Positions 1 through 5,095 of a stretch of DNA of 5,095 nucleotides are shown in pieces. Source of the stretch: Lentisphaera sp. (lineage in GTDB: Bacteria; Verrucomicrobiota; Lentisphaeria; Victivallales; GWF2-50-93). The DNA is taken from positions 1 to 5,095 of the forward strand of contig DYMC01000171.1 of NCBI GenBank assembly GCA_020721745.1, written 5' to 3'. Each line of letters opens with the position of its first letter. Positions within the stretch are counted from its first letter, which is position 1. A model generated the notes under the pieces. It worked only from the letters and a program-made list of their open reading frames with translations. It was not told where the DNA came from and searched no databases. The translations under genes and the position numbers were made by a program.

Positions 1-1332
1 GGCGGAGAAGGTTTCGCCCTCCTCCGCCCTGGAAGCCTGCCGGAACGCGAGGCCAGGCGCTATTCTCAAGGTGTCCTGGGGAAGCTCGGCGGGCTGGAAC
101 ACGAAGAGCGTCCTGCCGGAACGCAGGAACTCGTCTACGGCGGCCGCGGCCTCGGGATTCCGGGGGACGCCCTCGGAGAAGACGACATCGAAGACCTTCA
201 GCGATTCAGGCTTGAAATCGGCGGATGAAATCCTGGTGACGGGGAATTTTCCCGCATCTCCGCTGTCCGGCGCCATGGCCGCTCTGAAGGCCCTTTCGAC
301 ATATGGATCCGAGCAATGGATCCCGACCAGGGCCGGACCGGGCTCACCATAGGCGAAGAAAAGCCTGTTGTCGAAGGGCGTGCCGTCGGAGGGCAGCTCG
401 ATCTTGGTCCATCCGCATCCGCCGGACTCCGGAGCCTGCGCCTCTATCCTGAGGGTGGTCGAATCCGCGTGGAGCGGAACCGTCATGGATGTCCTCCCGT
501 TCTCAGTCTCGACCCCGACGGGTATGGCCAGTCCCCGCCTCGACCTCGACTCTATTCTTGCGGATATCTCGAATCTCGACAGGTTGGAAATGTCCCTGCG
601 GATTGATTCGGGCCTTATGCGGATCTTGTCCTCCGCAGGGCCGGGGGGCGGCTGGACAATGAAGAAAGAGCAGGACATCCGCTGGTCCGCGAATTTCGCG
701 TCCAGTTCGTCCCAGAGCGGCGAGGAGATGTCCCAGTCGCTCGATTGCCCGTCGGAAAGAATCCATATCTGGCACGAGGATATCCTGTTTCTGAGGATAT
801 GCGCATGCGCGATGGCGAGCATCTCCGGGATGGAGGATGCCGCCCCGGTCGCATCGGCGAGCCCGGAGCGCAGGACCGCGTCGAGGGATTCAATCTCGAT
901 CGGGGCAGGGGATGAACTTTCCACCAGCGTGAACGGGCCCCGCATCCCGAGCCTCCCCAGACTTCCCTCCAGAGTCTTCAGGGCGGACTTGAGCATGGAC
1001 GATCCGTCGGAGGCCGCCGCCGACATGCTCGCGGACCTGTCGAGGAGGATGACGACATGGTCCGAGGGGGACAGGAATGAAAGCGTGGAGAGCCCGGATG
1101 CGAAAGGGCGGGAGAAGGCCAGGGCAATCATCGCCAGCGCGAGGACGCGGAACAGCAGTATGAGAAGCTCCTTGAGTCTCGCCATGCGGGTCGAGGCACG
1201 GTGCGCCCTGGCGACGAAGATCATCGCCGCCCAAGGCAGCGTCCGGTATCTCATCCGGTTTATCAGATGTATCAGCGGTGGCACACCGCAGGCGCCCAGG
1301 AACCACAGCATCAGAGGTTCGAGAAAAAACAC
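1..1332 (-). CDS. BatA/VWA-domain membrane protein, 3' end cut off by window edge
   Basis: I translated this frame by hand. It stays open for 444 codons from 1332 to base 1 with no stop, so the C-terminus lies outside. The start is GTG at 1332: it gives the family N-terminus MFFLEPLMLW and has a G-run five bases upstream; an in-frame ATG at 1368 would add 12 unconvincing residues. Residues about 6-24 and 55-73 are two hydrophobic membrane segments, the BatA (aerotolerance regulator N-terminal) arrangement. A VWA domain follows, with MIDAS metal-site residues DRSAS (98-102), a possible Thr162, and SDG (193-195) in WILSDGQSSDW. Residues about 215-330 look like beta-sandwich and contain DGTPFDNRLFF. 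Residues 380-412 resemble the Rossmann/glutamine-amidotransferase-like tail of such proteins (VFDVVFSEG, then VDEFLRSGRTLFVF). Family members are envelope proteins, often near MoxR ATPase and DUF58 genes; their role is poorly defined. The family call is firm, the function is not. Confidence 0.85.
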   Translation of the reverse strand, partial: MFFLEPLMLWFLGACGVPPLIHLINRMRYRTLPWAAMIFVARAHRASTRMARLKELLILLFRVLALAMIALAFSRPFASGLSTLSFLSPSDHVVILLDRSASMSAAASDGSSMLKSALKTLEGSLGRLGMRGPFTLVESSSPAPIEIESLDAVLRSGLADATGAASSIPEMLAIAHAHILRNRISSCQIWILSDGQSSDWDISSPLWDELDAKFADQRMSCSFFIVQPPPGPAEDKIRIRPESIRRDISNLSRFEISARIESRSRRGLAIPVGVETENGRTSMTVPLHADSTTLRIEAQAPESGGCGWTKIELPSDGTPFDNRLFFAYGEPGPALVGIHCSDPYVERAFRAAMAPDSGDAGKFPVTRISSADFKPESLKVFDVVFSEGVPRNPEAAAAVDEFLRSGRTLFVFQPAELPQDTLRIAPGLAFRQASRAEEGETFSA

Positions 1333-1337
1333 AGGAG

Positions 1338-1343
1338 CCCCCC
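1338..1343 (-). promoter_or_regulatory. G-run ribosome binding site of the BatA/VWA gene
   Basis: On the minus strand GGGGGG is followed by CTCCT and then the GTG at 1332, a spacing of five bases. It is pure G rather than a classical AGGAGG, but it can pair with the CCUCC of 16S rRNA. It is the main non-homology argument for starting at 1332 rather than at the ATG at 1368. Confidence 0.5.
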
Positions 1344-1383
1344 GGATTATTTTTAGCTGGCCAGGCATCCGCACGGGAATCAG

Positions 1384-1404
1384 CCTGAAACGGAGAATTT
1401 CAGG
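1384..1404 (-). repeat. Perfect 7-bp inverted repeat in the argH-BatA gap
   Basis: CCTGAAA and TTTCAGG flank a seven-base spacer (1391-1397). The arms match perfectly. No T-tract follows on either strand, so a Rho-independent terminator is unlikely. It could be a protein-binding operator or an mRNA stem-loop in the leader of the BatA/VWA gene, about 50 bases before its start. A dyad this size can also arise by chance. Confidence 0.4.
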
Positions 1405-1413
1405 ACAATACAA

Positions 1414-1431
1414 TCCGGCGCGTCAGCCGGA
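1414..1431 (-). terminator. Possible weak terminator of argH
   Basis: The minus strand reads TCCGGC, a six-base loop TGACGC, then GCCGGA: a perfect six-pair GC-rich stem starting 14 bases past the argH stop. The following TTGTATTGT is only moderately T-rich, so any termination would be partial. The gap also contains a 10-base palindrome GAAATATTTC at 1430-1439, which overlaps the edge of this stem. Confidence 0.3.
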
Positions 1432-1444
1432 AATATTTCGCAGG

Positions 1445-2839
1445 TCACCGCCGTTTTCCGGCCGGTCCGGTCCCGAGACGCTTCTTCCAGAAGGCGATGG
1501 ATTTAGCGACGGAGGCAGGGGAGGTCCCGCCCTCGCTGCCTCTTCTCCTCACGCTCTCCTTCGCGCTGAATATCCTGGAGAAGCCGCCGGGAATGCGGGG
1601 CGCGATCTTCCTCGCCTCCGAAAGTGGCAGCTTGTCGAGGGGAAGGCCCTTCTTCTCGGAAAGCTTCACCAGCGCCCCCACCATGTGGTGCGCATCCCTG
1701 AACGGAACTCCCAGCCGGACAAGCTCCTCGGCAAGATCAGTGGCCATCAGGCATGGATCGGACGCGGCCCGGGCCATTCTCTCCACGTTGCAGACAATGC
1801 TGGACACCATTCCGGGAAGGACCGACAGCATCCCCTCCACGGTCGCGAGGGAGTCCAGCAACGGCTCCTTGTCCTCCTGGAGATCGCGGTTGTATGCCAG
1901 CGGCAGCCCCTTGCATATGGTGAGGGTCGCAAGCAGATTCCCGTAGAGCCTCCCGCTCTTGCCCCTTGAGAGCTCCGCCACGTCGGGATTCTTTTTTTGA
2001 GGCATCAGGCTCGACCCGGTGCAGAACTCCTCGCCAAGGGCGATGTAGCCGAACTCCTGAGACATCCACAGCACGATGTCTTCGCAGAGACGCGAGACAT
2101 GCATTCCGAAAATGGCGAGCGCCGAAAGAATCTCGCAGAGGAAGTCCCTGTCCGACACCGAATCCATGCTGTTGCGGGATACCTGCCCGAATCCCAGTTC
2201 CTTCGCGGTGCGTGCGCGGTCTATCGGCAGAGTCGTGCCGGCGATCGCGCCGGAGCCGAGAGGGCAGACAGACATTCTCCTCAGGGCATCTTCAAGCCTC
2301 CCCTTGTCCCTTTCGAACATCTCGCAATATGCGAGCATGTGGTGCGCGAAGAGGATCGGCTGCGCGTGCTGGAGGTGGGTGAATCCGGGCATGACCGCGT
2401 CCCTGTATTCCGAGGCCTTTCCGACCAGGGCCATCTGCAGCGCCGCCATCCCCCCGATGATGTCCCCGCATCTTCTTCGCACATGCATTCTCGTGTCGAG
2501 GTTCACCTGGTCGTTCCTGCTGCGCGCGGTATGCAGCCGGGCCCCGTCCTCGCCGATCATGTCCGTGAGAGCCTTTTCGATGTTCATGTGGACATCCTCG
2601 AGCTCCTCGCTGAAGACGAAGTCGCCGCAGCGTATTTTCGCGAGTATCTTGTCCAGTCCAGCCGTTATTTTCTTCGCCGAGGACACCGGTATTATTCCCT
2701 TTCCGGCAAGCATCGCGGCGTGGGCCTTGCTTCCCTCGATATCCTCCTCGGACAGGGACTTGTCGAACGAGACAGACTGGGTGAACTTCCTGACGGCGTC
2801 GGACGCCGCGCAATCGAATCTTCCCTTCCAGAGAGACAT
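1445..2839 (-). CDS. argH: Argininosuccinate lyase
   Basis: Cytoplasmic enzyme that splits argininosuccinate into arginine and fumarate, the last step of arginine biosynthesis; it belongs to the fumarase/aspartase superfamily and works as a homotetramer. The product is 464 residues, close to the usual 455-470. Visible signatures are TARSRNDQV (104-112), FTHLQHAQP (153-161) with the catalytic Thr-His pair at 154-155, LGSGAIAGT (194-202), SMDSVSDRDF (224-233) and the superfamily loop GSSLMPQKKNP (275-285) with the mobile-loop serines 276-277. The C-terminus keeps GGTSP (437-441). The frame is open further upstream to 3631, but homology begins at the ATG at 2839, which follows a G-run. It starts 11 bases after the pgsA stop, implying co-transcription and possibly translational coupling. 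No other arg gene is in view. Nothing suggests inactivation. Identification is essentially certain. Confidence 0.97.
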   Translation of the reverse strand: MSLWKGRFDCAASDAVRKFTQSVSFDKSLSEEDIEGSKAHAAMLAGKGIIPVSSAKKITAGLDKILAKIRCGDFVFSEELEDVHMNIEKALTDMIGEDGARLHTARSRNDQVNLDTRMHVRRRCGDIIGGMAALQMALVGKASEYRDAVMPGFTHLQHAQPILFAHHMLAYCEMFERDKGRLEDALRRMSVCPLGSGAIAGTTLPIDRARTAKELGFGQVSRNSMDSVSDRDFLCEILSALAIFGMHVSRLCEDIVLWMSQEFGYIALGEEFCTGSSLMPQKKNPDVAELSRGKSGRLYGNLLATLTICKGLPLAYNRDLQEDKEPLLDSLATVEGMLSVLPGMVSSIVCNVERMARAASDPCLMATDLAEELVRLGVPFRDAHHMVGALVKLSEKKGLPLDKLPLSEARKIAPRIPGGFSRIFSAKESVRRRGSEGGTSPASVAKSIAFWKKRLGTGPAGKRR

Positions 2840-2845
2840 TTTTTT

Positions 2846-2849
2846 CCCC
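2846..2849 (-). promoter_or_regulatory. Ribosome binding site of argH
   Basis: On the minus strand GGGG is followed by six A and then the ATG at 2839. It lies entirely in the 11-base gap after the pgsA stop codon, so ribosomes finishing pgsA would cover it. It fixes the argH start well inside the longer open frame. Confidence 0.5.
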
Positions 2850-2850
2850 G

Positions 2851-3462
2851 CTATTGTTTTGTTGAATCCGAGAGGAAGAGGCTCCTGTAGCGAACGAAGT
2901 AGGCAAGCCCCGAATAGATCGTTATGAAAATGATTATCGAAAGCGATGCGATCCATAGAAACTTCACGTCGGACTTGAACAGAAAACTGTCGCCCTTGTC
3001 CACCCAGCCCACCCATATGGCGCCACCGAGGACAAGAAAGACCATCTGCAGAGTCGTCTTCAGCTTCCCGGCAGTGTCCGCCGGAACCACAAGTCCCTTC
3101 GATGCGGCGAGAAGGCGCAGCCCCGTAACGAGGAATTCCCGCGAGAGTATCACCACCGCTATCCAGCCGGAGAGGATATTGTTCTCGACAAGCACGATGA
3201 ACGCGGTCGTCACGAATATCTTGTCCGCCACGGGGTCCATCAGACGGCCGAAATTCGTTATCATGTTGTATTTCCTTGCGATGTAGCCATCTACGAAGTC
3301 GGTGAAGCCGGCGAATATGGCCAGGGCGAGGCCGAAGACCTTCCATGGATGGACGAAGTCCCCGCCGGCCATATCCCTGACCACGTCGTCCGTGTTGGAT
3401 ATGACGAGGAACATGAATATCATCACTATCCGCGCCACCGTGATCTTGTTCGGAAGATTCAT
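2851..3462 (-). CDS. pgsA: CDP-diacylglycerol-glycerol-3-phosphate 3-phosphatidyltransferase
   Basis: Integral membrane enzyme that joins CDP-diacylglycerol and glycerol-3-phosphate to phosphatidylglycerophosphate and CMP, the committed step to phosphatidylglycerol and cardiolipin. The full CDP-alcohol phosphatidyltransferase motif is present: D55, D58-G59, A62-R63, G72, D76 and D80. SREF (107-110) and PADTAGKLKTT (127-137) are typical of PgsA rather than other members of the family. Hydrophobic stretches near residues 8-22, 41-53, 82-105, 138-151 and 168-190 fit a multi-pass protein. At 203 residues it is slightly longer than E. coli PgsA, mainly through an insert near residues 22-40. The ATG at 3462 gives the standard MNLPNKITVARI start, but the Shine-Dalgarno is poor: AAGG lies only one base from the ATG. 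It has its own promoter upstream and probably carries argH with it. A phosphatidylserine or cardiolipin synthase of the same fold is less likely. Confidence 0.94.
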   Translation of the reverse strand: MNLPNKITVARIVMIFMFLVISNTDDVVRDMAGGDFVHPWKVFGLALAIFAGFTDFVDGYIARKYNMITNFGRLMDPVADKIFVTTAFIVLVENNILSGWIAVVILSREFLVTGLRLLAASKGLVVPADTAGKLKTTLQMVFLVLGGAIWVGWVDKGDSFLFKSDVKFLWIASLSIIIFITIYSGLAYFVRYRSLFLSDSTKQ

Positions 3463-3495
3463 GCCTTATATTGTCTCTGTGAGAATTTGTCTGCC

Positions 3496-3518
3496 GCCGA
3501 CCAGTATTATATATCGGC
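3496..3518 (-). repeat. Inverted repeat enclosing the pgsA -10 box
   Basis: GCCGA and TCGGC are perfect 5-bp arms separated by 13 bases, centred at 3507 almost exactly on the TATAAT (3506-3511). A second pairing, CCGCC/GGCGG at 3520-3524 and 3494-3498, is offset by two bases. The arms cover the predicted transcription start near 3499. This position suits a repressor site, but the arms are short in GC-rich DNA and may be accidental. Confidence 0.35.
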
Positions 3519-3533
3519 TGGCGGATTTTCCAA
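3506..3533 (-). promoter_or_regulatory. Sigma-70-type promoter of pgsA-argH
   Basis: On the minus strand TTGGAA (3533-3528, four of six matches to TTGACA) is separated by 16 bases from TATAAT (3511-3506, six of six). The expected start of transcription near 3499 leaves a leader of about 37 bases before the pgsA ATG at 3462. It lies in the 116-base gap between rimO and pgsA, the only AT-rich stretch there, which suggests pgsA-argH can be transcribed independently of rimO. Confidence 0.6.
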
Positions 3534-3578
3534 GAGCTGTTGCGGGGGAAAACTGCGTCGTCCGGCGTTCGCCGCCTC

Positions 3579-4940
3579 CTATGGGAGCTCTGCGACGAGC
3601 GAATATGCCGATGCGTTTTTGACCCTTGCATCGAGCAGTGTCCCGGCCGCCAGCCTTTTTTTGGTGGAAATCCTCACATCGTTGTCTATCTCCGGGGCGT
3701 CGTGCATGGTTCTCGCCGCGTAGCGGGATGCTGATATGCTCCCGTCCACGATTACGGGAAGCAGGGAACCTATCAGCGACCTGTTTTTCTCCAGCGATAT
3801 CCTCCTCTGTGTCCGGAGTATGGCCTCGCGGCGCTCCTCCGCGATTTTCGCAGGAACCCTGTCCCGCAGTTTCTCCGCCGCCGTCCCGGGTTCCGGCGAG
3901 TAGCTGAAGACACCGAGCCTGTCGAACCGCGTCTCCTCCACGAATTGGAGGAGTTCAGCGAAATCCTCCTCGGTCTCGCCGGGGAAGCCGCAGATGAACG
4001 TCGTCCTTATCGCCGGCTTCCGCCTCAGCCCCCGGAGAGAGGCGACAAGATTCCTCGTAGCTGCCGCGTCCGCCCCACGGTTCATCGCCTTCAGAATTCG
4101 CTCCGATATGTGCTGCAGTGGCAGGTCCACGTAGGGCAGAAGATGCCTGGCTTCGTCGAAGAGGGCGACAAGTTCGCCCGTGAAGTGCCTGGGATGGCAA
4201 TACATCAGCCTCAGCCAGAAATCCCCCGGCGAGTCAAGGCGGTCGAGGGTCCTCAGGAGAGCGGCTATATCGGGCCTTGGCTCGATGTCGGCGCCGTAGT
4301 TGGTCGAATCCTGGGCTATCAGTATTATCTCCCGGCAGCCGTTCCGCAGCAGAGACGACACCTCGATGGCGATGTCGTCCGGCCTCCTGCTGCGGAAGCG
4401 GCCCCTGATGCCGGGAATTGAACAGTAGGTGCAGAAATTGGAGCATCCGTCGGCTATCTTCACATAGGCGTAATGCCCAGGAGTGAGCTGGAGCCTCGGG
4501 GTGGAGCTGCCCGGAAGGTAGCTCGGGGATTTCCCGATGTCCAGCTCCGAAGATTCCCCGTCGAAGAGAGACCTTATCCTCAGGGCTATCGCCTCGACTT
4601 CGTCAATCCCCATCCTAAGATCGATCTCGTCGAGAAGCCCGGTGGCGTCGTGATGGCCTTTCAACTGGTTGAGACAGCCGCAGAGAAGCACCTTCCTTCC
4701 CCTTCTCCTGCGCCTCCATTCGAGCGCCCCCCTTATGTGCTCCTCCGTCTCCCGCCGTGCGGATTCGATGAAGGCGCAGCTGTTTATCAGCATGATGTCC
4801 GCGGACTCGGGATCGGAGCTTATCCCCATCCCGGCCTTTACGATGAAGCCGGCCATGATCTCGCTGTCCACGAGATTCTTGGGGCATCCGAGGCTGGTCA
4901 TGTGGACGCAAATCGTTTTTTTTTGAGGCTTGCCAGACAT
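3579..4940 (-). CDS. rimO: Ribosomal protein S12 methylthiotransferase RimO
   Basis: Radical-SAM enzyme that adds a methylthio group to the beta-carbon of the conserved aspartate of ribosomal protein S12 (Asp89 in E. coli), using two iron-sulfur clusters. The product is 453 residues; E. coli RimO is 441. The N-terminal UPF0004 domain starts at SLGCPKNLVDSE and supplies the second cluster through C19, C55 (NSC) and C89 (CGC). The radical-SAM CX3CX2C is C166, C170, C173 in GCSNFCTYC. YVDLPLQH (270-277) and GFPGETEEDF (318-327) follow, then a C-terminal TRAM domain from about residue 388 containing DAPEID (414-419), which favours RimO over the tRNA enzymes MiaB and MtaB. I chose the ATG at 4940 (MSGKPQKK). 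A GTG at 4994 would add 18 residues but would leave only seven bases before the tRNA gene, forcing the promoter into it. The Shine-Dalgarno is weak. A run of nine A lies in codons 6-9. Confidence 0.95.
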   Translation of the reverse strand: MSGKPQKKTICVHMTSLGCPKNLVDSEIMAGFIVKAGMGISSDPESADIMLINSCAFIESARRETEEHIRGALEWRRRRRGRKVLLCGCLNQLKGHHDATGLLDEIDLRMGIDEVEAIALRIRSLFDGESSELDIGKSPSYLPGSSTPRLQLTPGHYAYVKIADGCSNFCTYCSIPGIRGRFRSRRPDDIAIEVSSLLRNGCREIILIAQDSTNYGADIEPRPDIAALLRTLDRLDSPGDFWLRLMYCHPRHFTGELVALFDEARHLLPYVDLPLQHISERILKAMNRGADAAATRNLVASLRGLRRKPAIRTTFICGFPGETEEDFAELLQFVEETRFDRLGVFSYSPEPGTAAEKLRDRVPAKIAEERREAILRTQRRISLEKNRSLIGSLLPVIVDGSISASRYAARTMHDAPEIDNDVRISTKKRLAAGTLLDARVKNASAYSLVAELP

Positions 4941-4959
4941 TTCACTTGAAAGTTGAAAT
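4939..4959 (-). repeat. AT-rich inverted repeat at the rimO start codon
   Basis: ATTTCA (4939-4944) and TGAAAT (4954-4959) are perfect 6-bp arms with a nine-base spacer. In the rimO mRNA the second arm ends with the AU of the start codon, so a weak stem-loop could hide it. On the plus strand the same DNA contains two TTGAAA copies seven bases apart (4946-4951 and 4953-4958), the first of which is the proposed tRNA -35 element. Confidence 0.35.
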
Positions 4960-4973
4960 CGTGGATGTATGTT
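4946..4973 (+). promoter_or_regulatory. Probable promoter of tRNA-Lys
   Basis: TTGAAA (4946-4951, five of six matches to TTGACA), a 16-base spacer, then TATGTT (4968-4973, four of six to TATAAT). Transcription would start near 4980, about 20 bases before the mature tRNA end, a usual leader length. The -10 is imperfect. No comparably good promoter for rimO was seen on the opposite strand of this gap. Confidence 0.35.
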
Positions 4974-5001
4974 ACAGGCTTTTTGAATTTCCACTCTCTT
5001 T

Positions 5002-5076
5002 GCGCCCGTAGCTCAGCGGTAGAGCGGATGACTCTTAATCATTAGGCCGAAGGTTCAAATCCTTCCGGGCGCACCA
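5002..5076 (+). tRNA. tRNA-Lys (anticodon CTT), CCA encoded
   Basis: A complete 75-base cloverleaf. The acceptor stem GCGCCCG/CGGGCGC pairs fully, the D stem is GCTC/GAGC with GG in its loop, the anticodon stem GATGA/TCATT has one G-T pair, and the T stem GAAGG/CCTTC encloses TTCAAAT. The anticodon loop CTCTTAA places CTT at 5034-5036, which reads the lysine codon AAG. The variable loop is five bases (AGGCC), the discriminator is A, and the 3' CCA is genomically encoded. It is transcribed away from rimO. Its terminator or any following tRNA lies beyond the window; the last 19 bases (5077-5095) show nothing recognisable. Confidence 0.97.
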
Positions 5077-5095
5077 TTTGTAAATATTCACTGAA

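Noticed and set aside
890..1306. A 138-codon minus-strand open frame
   Set aside because: It is out of frame with the BatA/VWA gene, whose membrane segments and metal site read through the same bases in the frame starting at 1332.
368..1969. A 533-codon open frame on the plus strand spanning the BatA/VWA gene, the gap and the 3' part of argH
   Set aside because: It is antisense to two genes with recognisable domains. Its translation is rich in Arg, Ser and Pro with no recognisable domain, as expected from the complement of GC-biased codons.
3549..3578. Short GGC/GCC hairpin followed by TTTT just after the rimO stop, as a terminator
   Set aside because: The stem is only four pairs and the T-run comes about ten bases later, followed by a C-run. 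Too weak to call.
2840..3631. N-terminal extension of argH up to 3631 (728-codon frame)
   Set aside because: The extra 264 codons lie over pgsA in a different frame and read as low-complexity Arg/Gly/His sequence. ArgH homology and a ribosome binding site both point to 2839.
5002..5076. tRNA-Lys as an integration (att) site
   Set aside because: No integrase gene or repeat of the tRNA 3' end is present in the window, and the flanking genes are housekeeping.
5077..5095. ATATTCA-like half of an arginine repressor box after the tRNA
   Set aside because: Only one half-site is recognisable, and it is more than 2 kb from argH.

Overview
This window looks like ordinary bacterial chromosome. It is GC-rich by eye (roughly 60%), densely coded, and almost all genes run leftward on the minus strand. 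It holds three clear housekeeping genes (rimO, pgsA, argH), a tRNA-Lys(CTT) gene on the plus strand at the right edge, and the first 444 codons of a large membrane-anchored BatA/von Willebrand factor A protein that runs off the left edge. The organism cannot be named from this sequence. BatA/VWA proteins with a Rossmann-like tail are common in the Planctomycetes-Verrucomicrobia-Lentisphaerae group and in Bacteroidetes. Together with the GC content, this makes a PVC-type bacterium a reasonable but weak guess.

Layout from right to left, following minus-strand transcription: tRNA-Lys (5002-5076, plus) diverges from rimO (4940-3579) across a 61-base gap. A 116-base gap after rimO carries a convincing sigma-70-type promoter with a perfect TATAAT, sitting inside a small inverted repeat. 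pgsA (3462-2851) follows, and after an 11-base gap comes argH (2839-1445), so these two are almost certainly one transcript. A 112-base gap with two small dyads separates argH from the BatA/VWA gene (start 1332, no stop in the window).

The genes do unrelated jobs. RimO methylthiolates ribosomal protein S12, PgsA makes the precursor of phosphatidylglycerol, ArgH performs the last step of arginine synthesis, and the BatA/VWA protein is an envelope protein of unknown role. rimO next to pgsA is a familiar housekeeping neighbourhood; argH attached to pgsA without other arg genes is less usual. I see no mobile element, CRISPR array, phage gene, defence system or clearly novel system. The points worth a second look are the partial BatA/VWA gene, the dyad over the pgsA promoter, the structured argH-BatA gap, and long A-runs inside conserved genes.
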